Shown here piece after piece: positions 22,340 through 34,154 of a stretch of 64,000 nucleotides of DNA (positions within the stretch are counted from its first letter, which is position 1; each line of letters starts with the position of its first letter). The stretch lies in assembly GCF_000003815.2 (NCBI RefSeq), contig NC_049994.1:2593502-2657501 (forward strand), read 5' to 3'. Position numbers and translations under genes: made by a program. The notes beneath the pieces are model-generated. The model made no database searches, had not been told where the DNA came from, and saw nothing but the letters and a program-made list of their open reading frames with translations. The stretch comes from Branchiostoma floridae. Its lineage: Eukaryota; Chordata; Leptocardii; Amphioxiformes; Branchiostomatidae.

Positions 22340-23510
22340 TTCATCATCCATCATCATCCTTTATTGATTTCAACATAGTAGACATAATAGCAGCCTGAAT
22401 AGCGTTGAAATTTACAACATAAAAACTGTATATATACAATAAGAAACAATATACTAAAGTAGTAAATAATATCTCCGACGTTAAGTAGCCATTGTTACTA
22501 CCTACGTGTCTACAGTCTTGTTGTACAGCTTGATGGCTGTGTGCAAGAAAGAGTTCTGAAGTCTTTGAGTTCTAGCTGGGGGGATGGAGAAAGTGTTTTT
22601 GTTTCTCAGTGACCGTCCCGTGGCAGTTGATCTGGAAGGTGGAACCATGTCGTGTAGGGGATGGTCAACATCCAACATTTGTCTGAAAAGTTTGACAGCT
22701 GCATCCTCGCGTCGCGACTGGAGTAGGTGGGGCACATCGCGCCTGCCCGCTCGGCTGATGATCCGTAGAGCTCGCTGTTGGACTCTCTGCATTACGCGTT
22801 CCTGTTCCTTGCTACAGCCTACAAGGAGGACATTACCGTACTCAAGGACTGGGCGCACGAGGGACACGTAGATAGTCACTAGGTCGGCGACACTGGGCCG
22901 TTGTTTTGCAAGTAGTCTCAAGAAGTGCAGTCTACGGGAGGCTTTAGTAAGTAACCATGGAGGTTACTTGTTCTTGCAGGGTGAGATTTTTGTCCAAGAT
23001 GAAGCCCAGACCTTTTGCGGACGCGACCCACGGAACGCACACCCCCCAAGGGTTAACCTTGGTGGGCTGGGAACGGATCTGCAGACACAGATTTGTAGCA
23101 GTTGGCTCTTCTTCCCGTTTAGCAACATGTTGTTGGTGTCAGCCCACGAGTCGAGATGAGATGTCTCTTCCTCAAGTGATTTGTCTTCGATGCTTGAGGT
23201 ACTGACAGAGTTCTGGACATTCTGACATCGTCCGCATAGCCCACATTCATAGTGTCAGGATGTACTGTTGTCCTTGAGCTCATAAAGAGCAGGAAAAGGT
23301 ACGGGGACAGCACACCACCTTGTGGGACACCAGATGTCGGTTCCTGCAAGGTACTGGCCACGCCATTGACTACTACCCTCTGACGCCGACCGCATGGTAG
23401 CTGTGGATCCAAGACACCATGCGTGGACTAGCCTGGATATCGATCACACGCTGTAGTAGTATAGCATGATCGACTCGATCGAAGGCTTTAGACATGTCTT
23501 GGTTTGGAGT
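22340..23510 (-). mobile_element. CR1/L2-like LINE, 5'-truncated and frameshifted
   Basis: Read on the minus strand: KAFDRVDHAILL (RT palm, about 23490-23450), a frameshift near 23400, then RRQRVVVNG, SGVPQGGVLSPYLFLLF and the YADD box (about 23240). Further frameshifts follow, then the thumb-like block LVTIYVSLVRPVLEYGNVLL with QRVQQRALRI and the closing LHTAIKLYNK (22921-22502). The 3' end carries GATG repeats near 22340-22355. Part of the same element recurs at 63385-63560. Confidence 0.8.
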
Positions 23511-24368
23511 GATTAATTTCAAATAGTTTGCAATTGTATGCTGATATTGATTTCTCTGTATGGTAAGTACGAGTACTAGTAGAGATTAGTTGTTTTTGTA
23601 GAGTATTTATGCAAAGAATGTTTCATTTGTACAGATTGGTTGATTTTCCATAGTTTGTATGCTTATATAGCGTTTTATTGTTTTTGCATAGTTTCATTTG
23701 GTAACGATTGGTTGTTTTTGTATATTTTGACGACATTTCTGTTCCATTTCTCGGTCAACGATAATATTGTTTCTTTACACTTATTTCTATATTCTGTCAT
23801 ATCTACATAGTTACCTTTTTGGTTGTTTTAGTTTTAAGATCATAATTGTTTTACTTTTAAGATCATAATTATCATAATTTGATTGTAAAAGTCGGTTGTT
23901 ATTATCATTTTATTCATTACCTTTTAGAAAATGTTTTTTTTCATTTAAGAGGCGTTTATAGCTGTTTAACATGAGTTAAGTATTAATCAATAAATTGTCA
24001 TGAAGTTGTGCATGATGTTAGGACTTGCCCTATGAAATAAATGCTTAAAATGTATTCACTAACAAACCTGGCATATATGAGAGTAAAAATGTGCATTCGC
24101 TGAAAATGACAAGTCATACGGGCACAGTAGCAACAGTTAGGCAAACAGTTGAAACATTATGTAAAGAAAACATCATTAAGTTTGTTGAAGAGATTAATGA
24201 GTCACATGTGACCACGGTTAATAGAATTTTCATCTAACAGTGACTTCTAACACCGTTACGGTATAAACACGTGACTCAAAATTTTCGATAGCTATCAGTC
24301 CATCTTGTTCACGGATAATTTTGATCATAGAGTTTAAAGTTTAACAGAGGAGCTGTTTGTTTTATTTA
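23511..24368. other. AT-rich upstream region or 5' intron of the LRR gene
   Basis: Contains loosely repeated GATTGGTTGTTTTTGTAT phrases at 23580-23730. It ends at the acceptor ttgttttatttag (24368), sixteen bases before the LRR start codon. Confidence 0.45.
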
Positions 24369-24384
24369 GGTAAAGAAAGACACA

Positions 24385-26106
24385 ATGGAAAGAAAGCTGC
24401 GACACCTGCTGATGTTTCTTCTCATCATCCTGAAGGAGCCCAACATGCCAGAAGCTGGCTGCAGCTGCGCACCGTCATCACGCCGCTGCGACTGCACCAA
24501 CCTGGGCCTCACCAGCATCCCTCAGAACCTCCCAACATCCATCTACTTGTTAGATTTGTCATATAACCACATAAAAACGATTCTACCTGATTCATTTGCA
24601 AACCTTACCCACATTAAAGAGTTGTACCTGTACTCAAACCGAATAACAATGATTCCGAAAGGCACATTTGTAAAACTACCTGGGCTACAAGTGTTGTCCC
24701 TGTCCTCCAACCAGATTTCAATGATTCACCCTCATTTAGTTGCCAACCTAAAGCACATTGAAAGGTTGTACCTGAACTCCAACAATATAACAATGATTCA
24801 GGAAGGTACATTTGTAAATCTACCCAAGCTACAAGTGTTGTACCTGTCCTACAACCAGATACGTATTATTCGGGAACATGCATTTGTAAATCTACCACTG
24901 CTTAAGAATCTGTACCTGCAGAACAACCAGCTAACAATTCAGGAGGGTGTATTTGCAAATCTGCCCAAACTCCGACGTTTGAACCTTAGAAGCAACAATA
25001 TGTCAACCATTGCCCCTTTATCTTTTAGCTTGTTGCCTCCAAATCTAGTCATATTTCTTGGGGGGAACCCCTGGCAGTGTGACTGTAAGATGGTTCCCTT
25101 CAGGCTATATTCGGCTGCATTCCCTACATTTAAAGACAAGATAATCTGTTTCCAACCCACCAAATTTCGGGGGCAGGAGCTGACAGATGTCAATCCCGAA
25201 GAATTGTTATGTACAGAGCCAACCATATCAGCACTGCCTGTTGATGCCCATGTAACCTTTAACAAGTATGGTACATCAGCCGGCTCAACAACAGGTCCTG
25301 CAGGCAGAACAAGATCAACACTAAATTCACCTCTTGTAACCACTCCAGAAGAAACGGAGATCAGCAGTTTCCACGAAGATGCCCACGTAACTTCTAACAG
25401 CTATTACAATTTCACAACAACAGGGCCTGCAGGCAAAACGACCAAACCAAGAGTTTCAACTCTTCACACCACTTCAGACTCACAACATACCGACAAATCA
25501 AGCAAACAAAAAGCAACAATAAGTGCAACGATTCCAACAATTTCAGACATACTCGAAAGCGGCAGTTCCATAAAATCTGTTCCCAGTTTCCCCATATCTG
25601 TTCTCATTGGCACTGTCTGTGGTCCAATAACTGGCATTGCCCTGATCGGCACCATCATTCTCACAATCTGGTGCAAGAGGAAGAGCAAGAATCCCCCTTC
25701 AGACCCTTCTTCAGGCCAAAATTCTAACATTGCTTTAGATAACGTTGCCAAGTCTGCTACTGTAGTGACCAGTGGCCATGATCAGACAGGGCAGGGCCAG
25801 TCTCAGGCCATCACTGATGATCAGGCCATCTATGGACAGTCAGCTGCTGCCCTGTACATGAAGCCAGAAGATGTTCTGTATAAGATGCCGACAGACGCAG
25901 GTCCAAGACAGCCTACTGAAGAAACGTCCCTAGCACCGCCCAAAAGAAAACCTCGTTTTAAAATATGGCATAAAGAAAATCCAAACTACTCTCCCCGTGG
26001 TGATGATGATGATTGTGTGTATGTGCAGCCAGATGGTGCCATGTGTATGACACCAGAAGATGTTCTGTATGAGAAACAGTCATTACAAGCAGCCAGTAGG
26101 GACTAA
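24385..26106 (+). CDS. Leucine-rich-repeat type I membrane receptor
   Basis: 573 residues from the first ATG after an acceptor. A hydrophobic signal peptide (about 1-25) is followed by an LRRNT cysteine cap (CSC, CDC), seven LRRs of 23-24 residues of the LxxLxLxxNxI type, and an LRRCT cap beginning NPWQCDC and closing near C275. The stalk is Ser/Thr-rich, with a duplicated DAHVTxN...TTGPAGxT segment. A transmembrane helix lies at about 402-430, followed by KRK. The 143-residue tail holds a duplicated M-x-PEDVLY module and three YxxP sites (about Y491, Y499, Y546) that could bind Crk-type SH2 domains if phosphorylated. All of this lies in one exon. It is probably a cell-surface adhesion or immune-type receptor; the ligand is unknown. 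The last codons appear frameshifted (see 26102-26209). Confidence 0.9.
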   Translation: MERKLRHLLMFLLIILKEPNMPEAGCSCAPSSRRCDCTNLGLTSIPQNLPTSIYLLDLSYNHIKTILPDSFANLTHIKELYLYSNRITMIPKGTFVKLPGLQVLSLSSNQISMIHPHLVANLKHIERLYLNSNNITMIQEGTFVNLPKLQVLYLSYNQIRIIREHAFVNLPLLKNLYLQNNQLTIQEGVFANLPKLRRLNLRSNNMSTIAPLSFSLLPPNLVIFLGGNPWQCDCKMVPFRLYSAAFPTFKDKIICFQPTKFRGQELTDVNPEELLCTEPTISALPVDAHVTFNKYGTSAGSTTGPAGRTRSTLNSPLVTTPEETEISSFHEDAHVTSNSYYNFTTTGPAGKTTKPRVSTLHTTSDSQHTDKSSKQKATISATIPTISDILESGSSIKSVPSFPISVLIGTVCGPITGIALIGTIILTIWCKRKSKNPPSDPSSGQNSNIALDNVAKSATVVTSGHDQTGQGQSQAITDDQAIYGQSAAALYMKPEDVLYKMPTDAGPRQPTEETSLAPPKRKPRFKIWHKENPNYSPRGDDDDCVYVQPDGAMCMTPEDVLYEKQSLQAASRD

Positions 26107-26209
26107 TGAAAACCTGCACTACTACCAACCTCAAACAAAGGCCACAACTTTACCCGCTGATGCTGATGGCTACATAATGATAGAGCCCCAAAATAGGGAA
26201 GGTCATTAA
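26102..26209 (+). pseudogene. Out-of-frame remnant of the LRR protein C-terminus
   Basis: Shifting by one base at 26102 bypasses the TAA and opens 35 codons to another TAA at 26207. They read TNENLHYYQPQTKA and then DADGYIMIEPQ, which continues the tyrosine-motif style of the tail (YYQP is another YxxP). The ancestral protein was therefore probably about 35 residues longer and this copy has lost or gained one base near its end. Confidence 0.5.
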
Positions 26210-26477
26210 CATTTTAACACATAGGAAACATGACCATAGGTTTTACCTGTCAGTGAGGTTTTTAACCGGTACCCAGCCCTAGACACAACTGTTTGGGCAG
26301 TGTAGTTGTACTTAACATTCCAGTACAGTATATTTTACAGTAAATAACCTTAGGTTTGCTGACGGACATACATTTGTAGTAGAAATGGATACACGCACCA
26401 ATGTAAGTTCCTGCATGGACCCAAGTTTTCAGGTGTCCATCTCTGCATTTAAAGCGCCTGGTTTGGCCTGGTCTCTG

Positions 26478-26800
26478 ACAATCATAGCAACAGAACTCTT
26501 GAGGATCACACCAACAAAACTCTTGAGGATCATAGCAACAGAGGCTTTTAGGATAATAGTAACAGGACTTTTTAGGATCATAACAGATTTTTTTTTTATC
26601 ATAGCAATAGAACTTTTGGGATCATAGCAACAGAACCCTTTTAAGATCATAGAAAAAGAACATTTAGGATCATAGTAACAGAACATTTTACTATCATACA
26701 GCTTTAGAACTTTTAGGGTCATAGCAACTAAACTTTCTTGGATCATAGCAACTAAACTGTTTTGGATCGTAACAACAGACTTACTAGCAAATGAACTCTA
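26478..26800. repeat. Degenerate 23-24-bp minisatellite
   Basis: Units like GGATCATAGCAACAGAACTT occur about a dozen times with heavy drift. The reading frame across it on the minus strand is a by-product. Confidence 0.8.
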
Positions 26801-28146
26801 TACGACTGCAGTAAAAGAACATAATTTTATGGTAACATAAAAACTATTACGAACATAGCAACAGAGACTTCTTTGCTTCCAGATTTAAGTTAACCTTTAA
26901 CATTTTAATGAAAAATAATGTACAAACCACAATTTTCCAAGAGCACTTGAAAGCAGCACAGAATATACGGCTATAGGCCCAATCCTTAAGCGATTTGGAC
27001 GGAAAAAGGATCCATTCACTGTAGTCCTTTTCTGTTTCATGTAGCTTTATTTTTCTGTTATGTAATATATATGTAATTTCATAACGTATATACTGTATTC
27101 CGAAGAGTACCTGTGGACATTTTGTATATGTATTAATGTGGAATTCAGAAAGGCTAGTGGTGTCTTTACCCACATCACTAATTATGCTTCGGTCACCATT
27201 CCCAACCCGGGGCCCGGCCGGGCAGTTAGCGGGAACGAAAAGTAGGTTATAAAAGCCAGTAAACTACAAAAAAAAAGTTGCAAACATTAATCATGAGCTC
27301 CAATCATTTAGATTATTGATATTTTAATTTTTGGTATGAATTGTTTGATTTTCGTTCACACAAACACATCGGGCAGGCCTCGATTCGCAAAAGTGGCCTC
27401 ATGACTAATTAACAATTCTCCGTACTTGATGAAAATGTTTCATTTTTATAATATTTACCAGAAAAAATGTGTCAGGCTAAACAAAACAGACATTTGTGAT
27501 TGGTGTGTCACAGATTGTTCATCCATAATGAAAAGTTGTTTGAAATACTATAACAAATCGCAAACTGTGTAATTCGCCGTGTAATATATCAGAACATTAC
27601 ATGGTGGAATACGAACTGCTTGGTGTCTCGGATCTCATTCAATTTGACTACCACATGTCTTTGATCGACATATGTGTGTAAATGTTGCTATCTAATATTT
27701 CCCTAACCAGCTGGAAATCTATCTTTGTCATTTTAACATAATTCTTGAACAGGCAGGAGAAAGGGGATACATGATGAATGCATGATAAATGAGTGAATTC
27801 CTTGCAAGGAAATCTCAGTAACCTGGTTTACCTACGGCCTGGCAATTTGACGGACATGCGAAAATACACACATTTGATTTCTTATCCGGAAACCTGCCAG
27901 AATTAAGGAAAAAAGGAGAGAAAAAAACAGAAAAAAGATAGGCTTCGACCATCTATCTATGTAAATCAACAAAATAAATTCAAATTTTGATTTGATAAGC
28001 TGAAATACATCAATATATATTCAATCCATCTGGTTATAGTCAGTCAAGTTTCACCCAGAGGGGTTAATGTAACTGCACTCCTCCACCAACCCTATTCAGA
28101 CGGCGGGGGTGGGTGGTTTTAGGCATGCGCCAACTTTCATGTCGCA
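26801..28146. other. Intergenic, nothing recognised
   Basis: AT-rich. CCCTATTCAGACGG at about 28089 matches the terminal sequence of the piggyBac-like element at 49828 and may be a solo end. Confidence 0.4.
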
Positions 28147-28600
28147 ATTATAACCCTAACCCTAACACTAACCCTAAGCACTCTCAGAAAAAATGGTCAA
28201 AATCTGCATGGTTTCTATCCATTTCAGACCAAAATATGGCAAAAAAACACAATTGCTCGGAAGCATTTTTCTACTAGGAACCCCCTACCCTAACCCTCGC
28301 CCTAACCTTAACCCTAACCCTAGCCCTAACCCTAACCCTAACCGTAACACTAACACTAACACTAACCCTAAGCACTCTCAGAAAAATGGACCAAATTTGC
28401 ATGTTTTCTATCCATTTCAGACCGAAATATGGCCAAAAAACACAATTCCTCGGAAACAATTATTCTACCACGAACCCCTTACCCTAACCCTAGCCCTAAC
28501 CCTAGCCCTAACCCTAACCGTAACACTAACACTAACACTAACACTAACACTAACCCTAAGGACTCCCAGGAAAATGGTCAAAATTTGCATGTTTTCGAGA
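28147..28600. repeat. Composite satellite containing telomere-type CCCTAA repeats
   Basis: Three blocks of CCCTAA with variants (CACTAA, CCGTAA, CCCTCG) at about 28148-28172, 28287-28372 and 28477-28560 alternate with a conserved 104-bp spacer running from GCACTCTCAGAAAAA through GGTTTCTATCCATTTCAGAC to GGAACCCC. The full unit is about 190 bp. This is an interstitial array, not a chromosome end, because ordinary sequence follows. Confidence 0.9.
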
Positions 28601-28659
28601 ACTGCAGCAGTCACGGTACCTTGTTACTGTTGGCGCGTGGTCTACAGTTGACATCGGCT

Positions 28660-28795
28660 GTAGACAAAAAGGGTCTTGTTTTATGTGGGGCTTCGGGTCG
28701 AGGACCTAAAGAACGCTATGGGGGACAGAGATGTCTGGAAGGAGAGGGTGGACTTGGTCCGGGCAAGCAGCCCGCGATGATGATGATGATGATTT
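28660..28795 (+). mobile_element. 3' end of a LINE with (ATG)n tail
   Basis: One frame reads DLKNAMGDRDVWKERVDLVR and then ASSPR, closely followed by a stop and a (GAT)n run at 28777-28793. DRDxWxxRV close to the stop, with a short repeat tail, is typical of the last codons of a LINE ORF2. The rest of the element is absent. Confidence 0.5.
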
Positions 28796-29726
28796 ATGTA
28801 TCTCTTTATAGGTATCTTATTACTTTATATGATTAGTAGCACCTAATGTCTCCGTCTGATTCCACAGCAAAATGCAAAGCTTGATAAATAGAAAAAATAG
28901 AAATGCAAGTGACTTACGGTTCTTTATGTTTTATTTGCAAACTTTGAGACCACAATTGAGTTTGCCCGTAAAGCATAAATTATCCGGCTTTTCCTACAAT
29001 ATTTGAGAATAAATGAATGAAGACATTTATTGTATATTTACATAACCACTAGGTTAAGTACAGGTTGCAACAAAAGATACATGAAATATATACAATGTCA
29101 AGTAACACAAGAATCATATTCTACTAAGTGAATTCGACTTCTCGCTTCTTCTGATACTGAAAATGTAGGAACAGGAATGCTTTACAATCAAAGGTTTGTC
29201 TAAATCGATTAAGAATGTAAAAATATCTGTATTACTTAGTTGTATGAAGTAAGGGATCATGGTTTTGTCAGTCTCTTAAGTTCGGCTCTCTCTTTATTGT
29301 ATAAACTACATTCTACTAAAAGTTGATGTTCATTGGCTGTGAACTCCTACTCAACCGAAAGAAGTCTACTCTACTCTATCTTCTATATTATCTAGATTAC
29401 AATATCTACATATTCGTTGTTCCAGAGGTAAACTACTATTCATGAACCTGTGCGAAGTACCTTGATTGCAAAAACAGTTTAACAACTTTAGAAGCAAAGG
29501 CTGTACATATCATTCAGAAAGAAATTTCTTCACCAGTTAAGAAAACCGGACACAGGTAATAAGCTTTCTCGTAGAATCTTATGTTTATGGAGGAGCTAGC
29601 CCAGCATAATATATTAATTATAAAACTACAAGATAAGAACATAATGAAACTATTTCTAGATTCTTCACCTATAAATATAAACAACACGTCAATCCATCGG
29701 TGAGCAGTGAGTAATGATCCTACTAA
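28796..29726. other. Intergenic with possible LINE 3' UTR
   Basis: 29015-29100, read on the minus strand, has CAATAAATGTCTTCATTCATT, resembling a LINE tail. Nothing else recognised. Confidence 0.35.
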
Positions 29727-29880
29727 CGTGTTGGCGGGAATAAAAATACTTTAAGGGTAATCAGGAGACCATATTCACCTTTCACCCACGCCGCTTCACC
29801 TCTGACCCCTCGATGCGACGGAAAGACAAAGCTGCTCGAGTCCCGGTGTACGTGAGTAGAAAAAGCATAATATGAAACAG
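29727..29880 (+). promoter_or_regulatory. Candidate non-coding first exon of zinc-finger gene C
   Basis: Paralogue of 14557-14710: same GTGTTGGCGGGA start, CATATTCACCTTTCACC and TCTGACCCCTCG, same exon end AACAG before the donor GTATGG at 29881. Homology continues into the following intron (GTCATTTCTGTGG, GGAGGGGG-type tract, CGAAACCAAACATRCGTG). The zinc-finger acceptor is at 32439, making a 2.6-kb intron that contains the TIR element 30456-31381. Confidence 0.5.
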
Positions 29881-30455
29881 GTATGGCTTATAACGAGTAG
29901 CCAAGTGTTCTGATATCCAGCGTGAGAGTTGGAGGTCATTTCTGTGGAAGAAAACCAGAGAAATGTGATAGTTTGTAGGAGATTTTTGTATGTGAATATG
30001 GGGGAAATGAAAGGGGGGGGGGGGGGGTCGAAACCAAACATGCGTGTGACCCCCATTCCTCCTTACGTCATGTAGGAGGCAACGTTTCCGTTTTTAGGAT
30101 ATAGATAGCCTTTTTGTAGGGCATGAATTGTTATGTACTGCCGCGTACGGCAGTTAATTTTCTTATTGTAAAGCACACATGTTTGAATGCCTCTAAGCAA
30201 CGTTTGAAAGCAAAGCACGATGAAGGCATAGTCTGTACGATTTATTGATCTTGACCGGATGTTTAATACTTTATATTTTATTATTGTTAATTCATCATTC
30301 AATCAATCAATCATATGTTAGTTATGATTTTCCTGTCTATTTGCTATGATTTTGCGTATTAAAGGGCTCCCTTGGAAATCAGTTAAAACTAAAGGGGCAA
30401 CCCTGAATATGAATAAATAGATAAAATAGATAAAGTAGCCTGTTTCAAGTTGTAG

Positions 30456-31381
30456 CACGATGGTCAAATTTGGCCCCAAAGTTTCCATTCGAACGTAGGG
30501 TATCGGGTTACCGGGGCTCCCGCCGCGCGCTCCGGGGAACCTGACAGTCTCAATGTTTTCTGAAATGTGCCTAGTTGGTTGATTTAGAAAGGGTGTTTCG
30601 TGGACCCCCCCCCCCCCCCCAAAAAAAAAAAAAAAAAACAAATACCATATTTAGATTGGTCTTAAATTTGACTGAAAATCCAAAACTTTTATATCATATA
30701 GGTAATGATATTAAGATCAAACTTTCTGTCTTAGGGATTTTTCAACTTCTACTTAAAACTATTTTTTACAGCCAAGATAAGGTCGAAAAATCGTCATTTT
30801 TCTTTCAAATTTTCACACTCAAAGACTAGTAATTCAAAATTGCCTCCATGTTCCAAAAATCCCTAAGACACAAAGCTGGAGATATTAGTTGTCGACAATA
30901 TAAGTCCCGAAAGAGTTGATTTGCACTCGTTTTGTAACCGATTTAAATACCATGTTTGGCCGTATGTCGAGTCGCACTGATAGGGACATGGAGCAATTGA
31001 TAACGCCGAAAACAAGTGTAATATTCAAGGTCACCGATAATGACGCCAGCAGCTTTGTTACGTGTCACATGTTCCAAACTAAGCGGCAGCAAAACTAAGC
31101 TTGCCAAATAACGGTTTATATTTGTGAAAATGTTTGTTTTTCTTCTGACGCACGGCACCCGGGAAAATGAGGGCGTTTTCTGCGTGTTTACTGTAACAAC
31201 CCGCGGGTGACCGCGGATGACCCCCAATAGAACGCCCGTTCCGTTCGATCACGTCAGCGTTCTGTTTGGTAACGTCAGATCGAACATGATTCGTGTTCTA
31301 AATCCCCACATAGAAGTTTGTTTGTTTGTTTGAACCTTTGTTCAAAGTCTGGAAATTTTGGGGCCAAATTTTACCATCGTG
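30456..31381. mobile_element. 926-bp TIR element with TAG target duplication
   Basis: Ends CACGATGGTCAAATTTGGCC and the inverted GGCCAAATTTTACCATCGTG; TAG at 30453-30455 and 31382-31384. Its right half (GAACACGAATCATGTTCGAT, GGGTCATCCGCGGTC when read on the minus strand) is related to the repeats at 55828 and 57045. No transposase. A G/C and A homopolymer block lies at 30605-30638. Confidence 0.7.
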
Positions 31382-32446
31382 TAGGGAAAGTTGTCGTTTT
31401 GTATCATCTGCTAGCTATTACTATTACATTTTCTTTATTCAAGCTGTTGTGTTAATCAAATTTGAATTTAGCATTTCAGAGGGTCAGCTTTGTTACAAGA
31501 AGTAAGATAGCTTTTAACACCCCTACTATTTGTGGAACTTAGACTTGTCCAACTTATGCATATTAAGCAGGATGTGCTCAGATAGCAACCCTTGAAGGAC
31601 ATTTGACCTCTTTGCTTGACCACCACCGAGCACTGAACACATGCCACCGAATCCTCTGTACTTTACTAACCCTACCTCAGATTAGACGTTTATAGTAACA
31701 TCTGAGTGTCTACGACTGAATCCTTACAAAAACCACCAACGGGTGAAACAAGCTGAGGAGAGCTGAAATTATGTTACAATATCAACTTGTAGTTTATATA
31801 CATTTTCGTATCCTCTACAGGCGGTGTCTGAAAATTTCTACCTAGCATCCCTAGCTTCCAGAAACATACTGTACCAATGTTAATGCTAATTTCCCTGCCA
31901 TTTTCTTTGATAAGAAATGTTCTGATAGGGCTGTGTACGCAAATACCCGTACATATACCGTACTTTTAAAATGGTTAAGGTACAGGTCAGGACCTAAACA
32001 TCTGTGTACATGTACCTGTACCTATACTTAACAAACTATATCACTATTGAAACCACTTATTAAGACTCAAGATAAGTAAATTCCAAATCAAAGGTGACAA
32101 TTGTGGTAATAGTAAATACTGCTGTTGAAAATGAAGAAAACTGTCTTTTGAGGTACAAATATCTAACTCTTCATACAAAGATGAAAATTTCTCACTAAAA
32201 ATTAAAGACAGTTGCCTACATTTATAACTTACAGATAATTGAGCAAACCTGTTTAGGTGCAGGTAAAGGTCCGGACCTGTACCTCAACCCGTGTACCTGT
32301 ACTTGTACCTGAAGTTTCCTGAACGCCGAGTTGTTACAAAATAGTTATCTGATCAAGTTATAACACAGTCTATCAATTTTAAAATAACACAATCTATTTT
32401 CTGATGACTTAGAAAATAATTTCTTTATTTTCTCGCTAGGTTGGAC

Positions 32447-33364
32447 ATGGCAACGACAGGACACGGGTCTCACACTGGAGTAGAGCAGAACTGCTATGAC
32501 GGGTCTCCCACCGGGGTTTCTCAAATTGCCTATGACAGCAAATTAAGCGATGCTGAAGATCAGAGAGCAGCACAAAAAGTCAACTTAAAAAACGCCGGTG
32601 AGAAACCCTTCATGTGTGAGGATTGCGGGTACCGGACATTTCAAAAGTCTAGGTTTTCCGTACATATGAGAATCCATACTGGAGAAAAACCCTACAAGTG
32701 TGACCAGTGTGACTATTCTGCCACTCAGAAACCCAATTTGGACAAGCATATAGCGGCAAAGCACACGGGTGAAAAACCCTTCAAATGTGACCAGTGCGAT
32801 TATTCTGCAGTACAGAAATCCCACCTTGACTACCATATAGCAACACACAGTGGCAATAAACCCTACATGTGTGGGGAGTGCGGGTACAGGACAGTTCAAA
32901 AGTCTGACTTATCTCGACATATGAGAACCCATACTGGAGAAAAACCTTACAAGTGTGACCTGTGTGACTATTCGGCAGCACTGAAATCCAACCTAGCTCA
33001 GCATCTAGCAAAGCACCAAGGTCTAAAACCCTACATGTGTGGGGAGTGTGACTATTCTGCAAGATATAAATCAGCTTTGGTCATACATATAAGAAAGCAC
33101 ACCAATGAAAAACCCTATATGTGCGGGGAGTGTGGGTACAGGACAACTCAACAGTGTAGCTTATCTATTCATATGAGAACCCATACAGGAGAAAAACCCT
33201 ACAAGTGTGACCAGTGTAACTATTCTGCTGTAAACAAATCCACTTTGGACCAGCATATGGTGAAACACACTGGTGAGAAACCCTACATGTGTGGGGGGTG
33301 CGGGTTTAGGACAGCTCGGAAGTCAACCTTGTCCAGACACATGAGAACCCATACCCGAGAATAA
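32447..33364 (+). CDS. C2H2 zinc-finger protein C, nine fingers (paralogue of A)
   Basis: 305 residues from the ATG at 32447, seven bases into the exon that starts after ctcgctag. Fingers, linkers and the leader match protein A; about six residues differ (A/T in the leader, T/R, M/L, F/Y, M/I, A/V), none of them at a zinc ligand. Most differences are outside the DNA-contacting helix positions, though M/L and M/I fall within helices. Both copies keep a full frame, in contrast to the decayed transposase beside them. Probable nuclear DNA-binding protein; target unknown. Confidence 0.9.
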   Translation: MATTGHGSHTGVEQNCYDGSPTGVSQIAYDSKLSDAEDQRAAQKVNLKNAGEKPFMCEDCGYRTFQKSRFSVHMRIHTGEKPYKCDQCDYSATQKPNLDKHIAAKHTGEKPFKCDQCDYSAVQKSHLDYHIATHSGNKPYMCGECGYRTVQKSDLSRHMRTHTGEKPYKCDLCDYSAALKSNLAQHLAKHQGLKPYMCGECDYSARYKSALVIHIRKHTNEKPYMCGECGYRTTQQCSLSIHMRTHTGEKPYKCDQCNYSAVNKSTLDQHMVKHTGEKPYMCGGCGFRTARKSTLSRHMRTHTRE

Positions 33365-34154
33365 CCAAAAAAGGATACTCCGCTTGGCAGCTGCTAATTG
33401 AATTCAAAACACGTCCCCTATAAGCGAACATCCCTAAGCAGGCCGTCATTGGAGATGAAGAGGAGTCCGCAGTGGAGATGACTAGAGACCTGCTGAAGGA
33501 TGGGGTGACAGTCGGGGAGCTTATCACAGATGGGGATAGCCAAAGTTTCAAAGGAATGGCTAAGGTGATGCAGGAGGAAGCCGGCCAGAGAGTGCCTCGT
33601 GCACCTTAGCAGAAATGTGCGAAATAGAGTCAGCAGCAAAACCTGGTCTCCCACCATGTTCCCTGGGAAGAACGCTAACTAGAAAAAAAGGGTACAGCAG
33701 AGATTTGCTGTTGACCCTCCTGCCCGCCTGAATGCAGAACACGCGAATTTTGGAATGCGGACGAGGTTAAGGGTGGAATGAGCAATGGACAGGGCAATGC
33801 GAGCCATACCCCTGTGTTCCGCGGGAGACCACAGCTGGTGTTACGAAGACTCCCTTGTTTGCAGACACCCATCACCTTGGAACTTTGACATGATACCTTC
33901 CCATGCAAGAGGAAAAATCCGAACAGATCTGACTGTAAACAGTTACGTGACATCATGGAGATCAGACTCGACAAGGCAGCGCTGGAGAAGACAAGACACG
34001 GGGCAGACACAAACAGAGCAGAGAGTGTCAATAGACAGATTGGCAAGAGTCAACAAAAGAACATTACCCGCTTCCGCACGCTTGCAGGGAGGATTGCTTC
34101 AGCACTCCACTCCTCCCTCCAACAATGGCACCGGGCACTCGGTGGCTATGAAGA

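Noticed and set aside
28193-28836. Asn/Pro/Thr-rich frames
   Set aside because: Translation of CCCTAA-type repeats on both strands, not protein coding.
30318-30641. Minus-strand frame with poly-Phe and poly-Gly start
   Set aside because: Built on an A/C homopolymer inside a TIR element; no domain.
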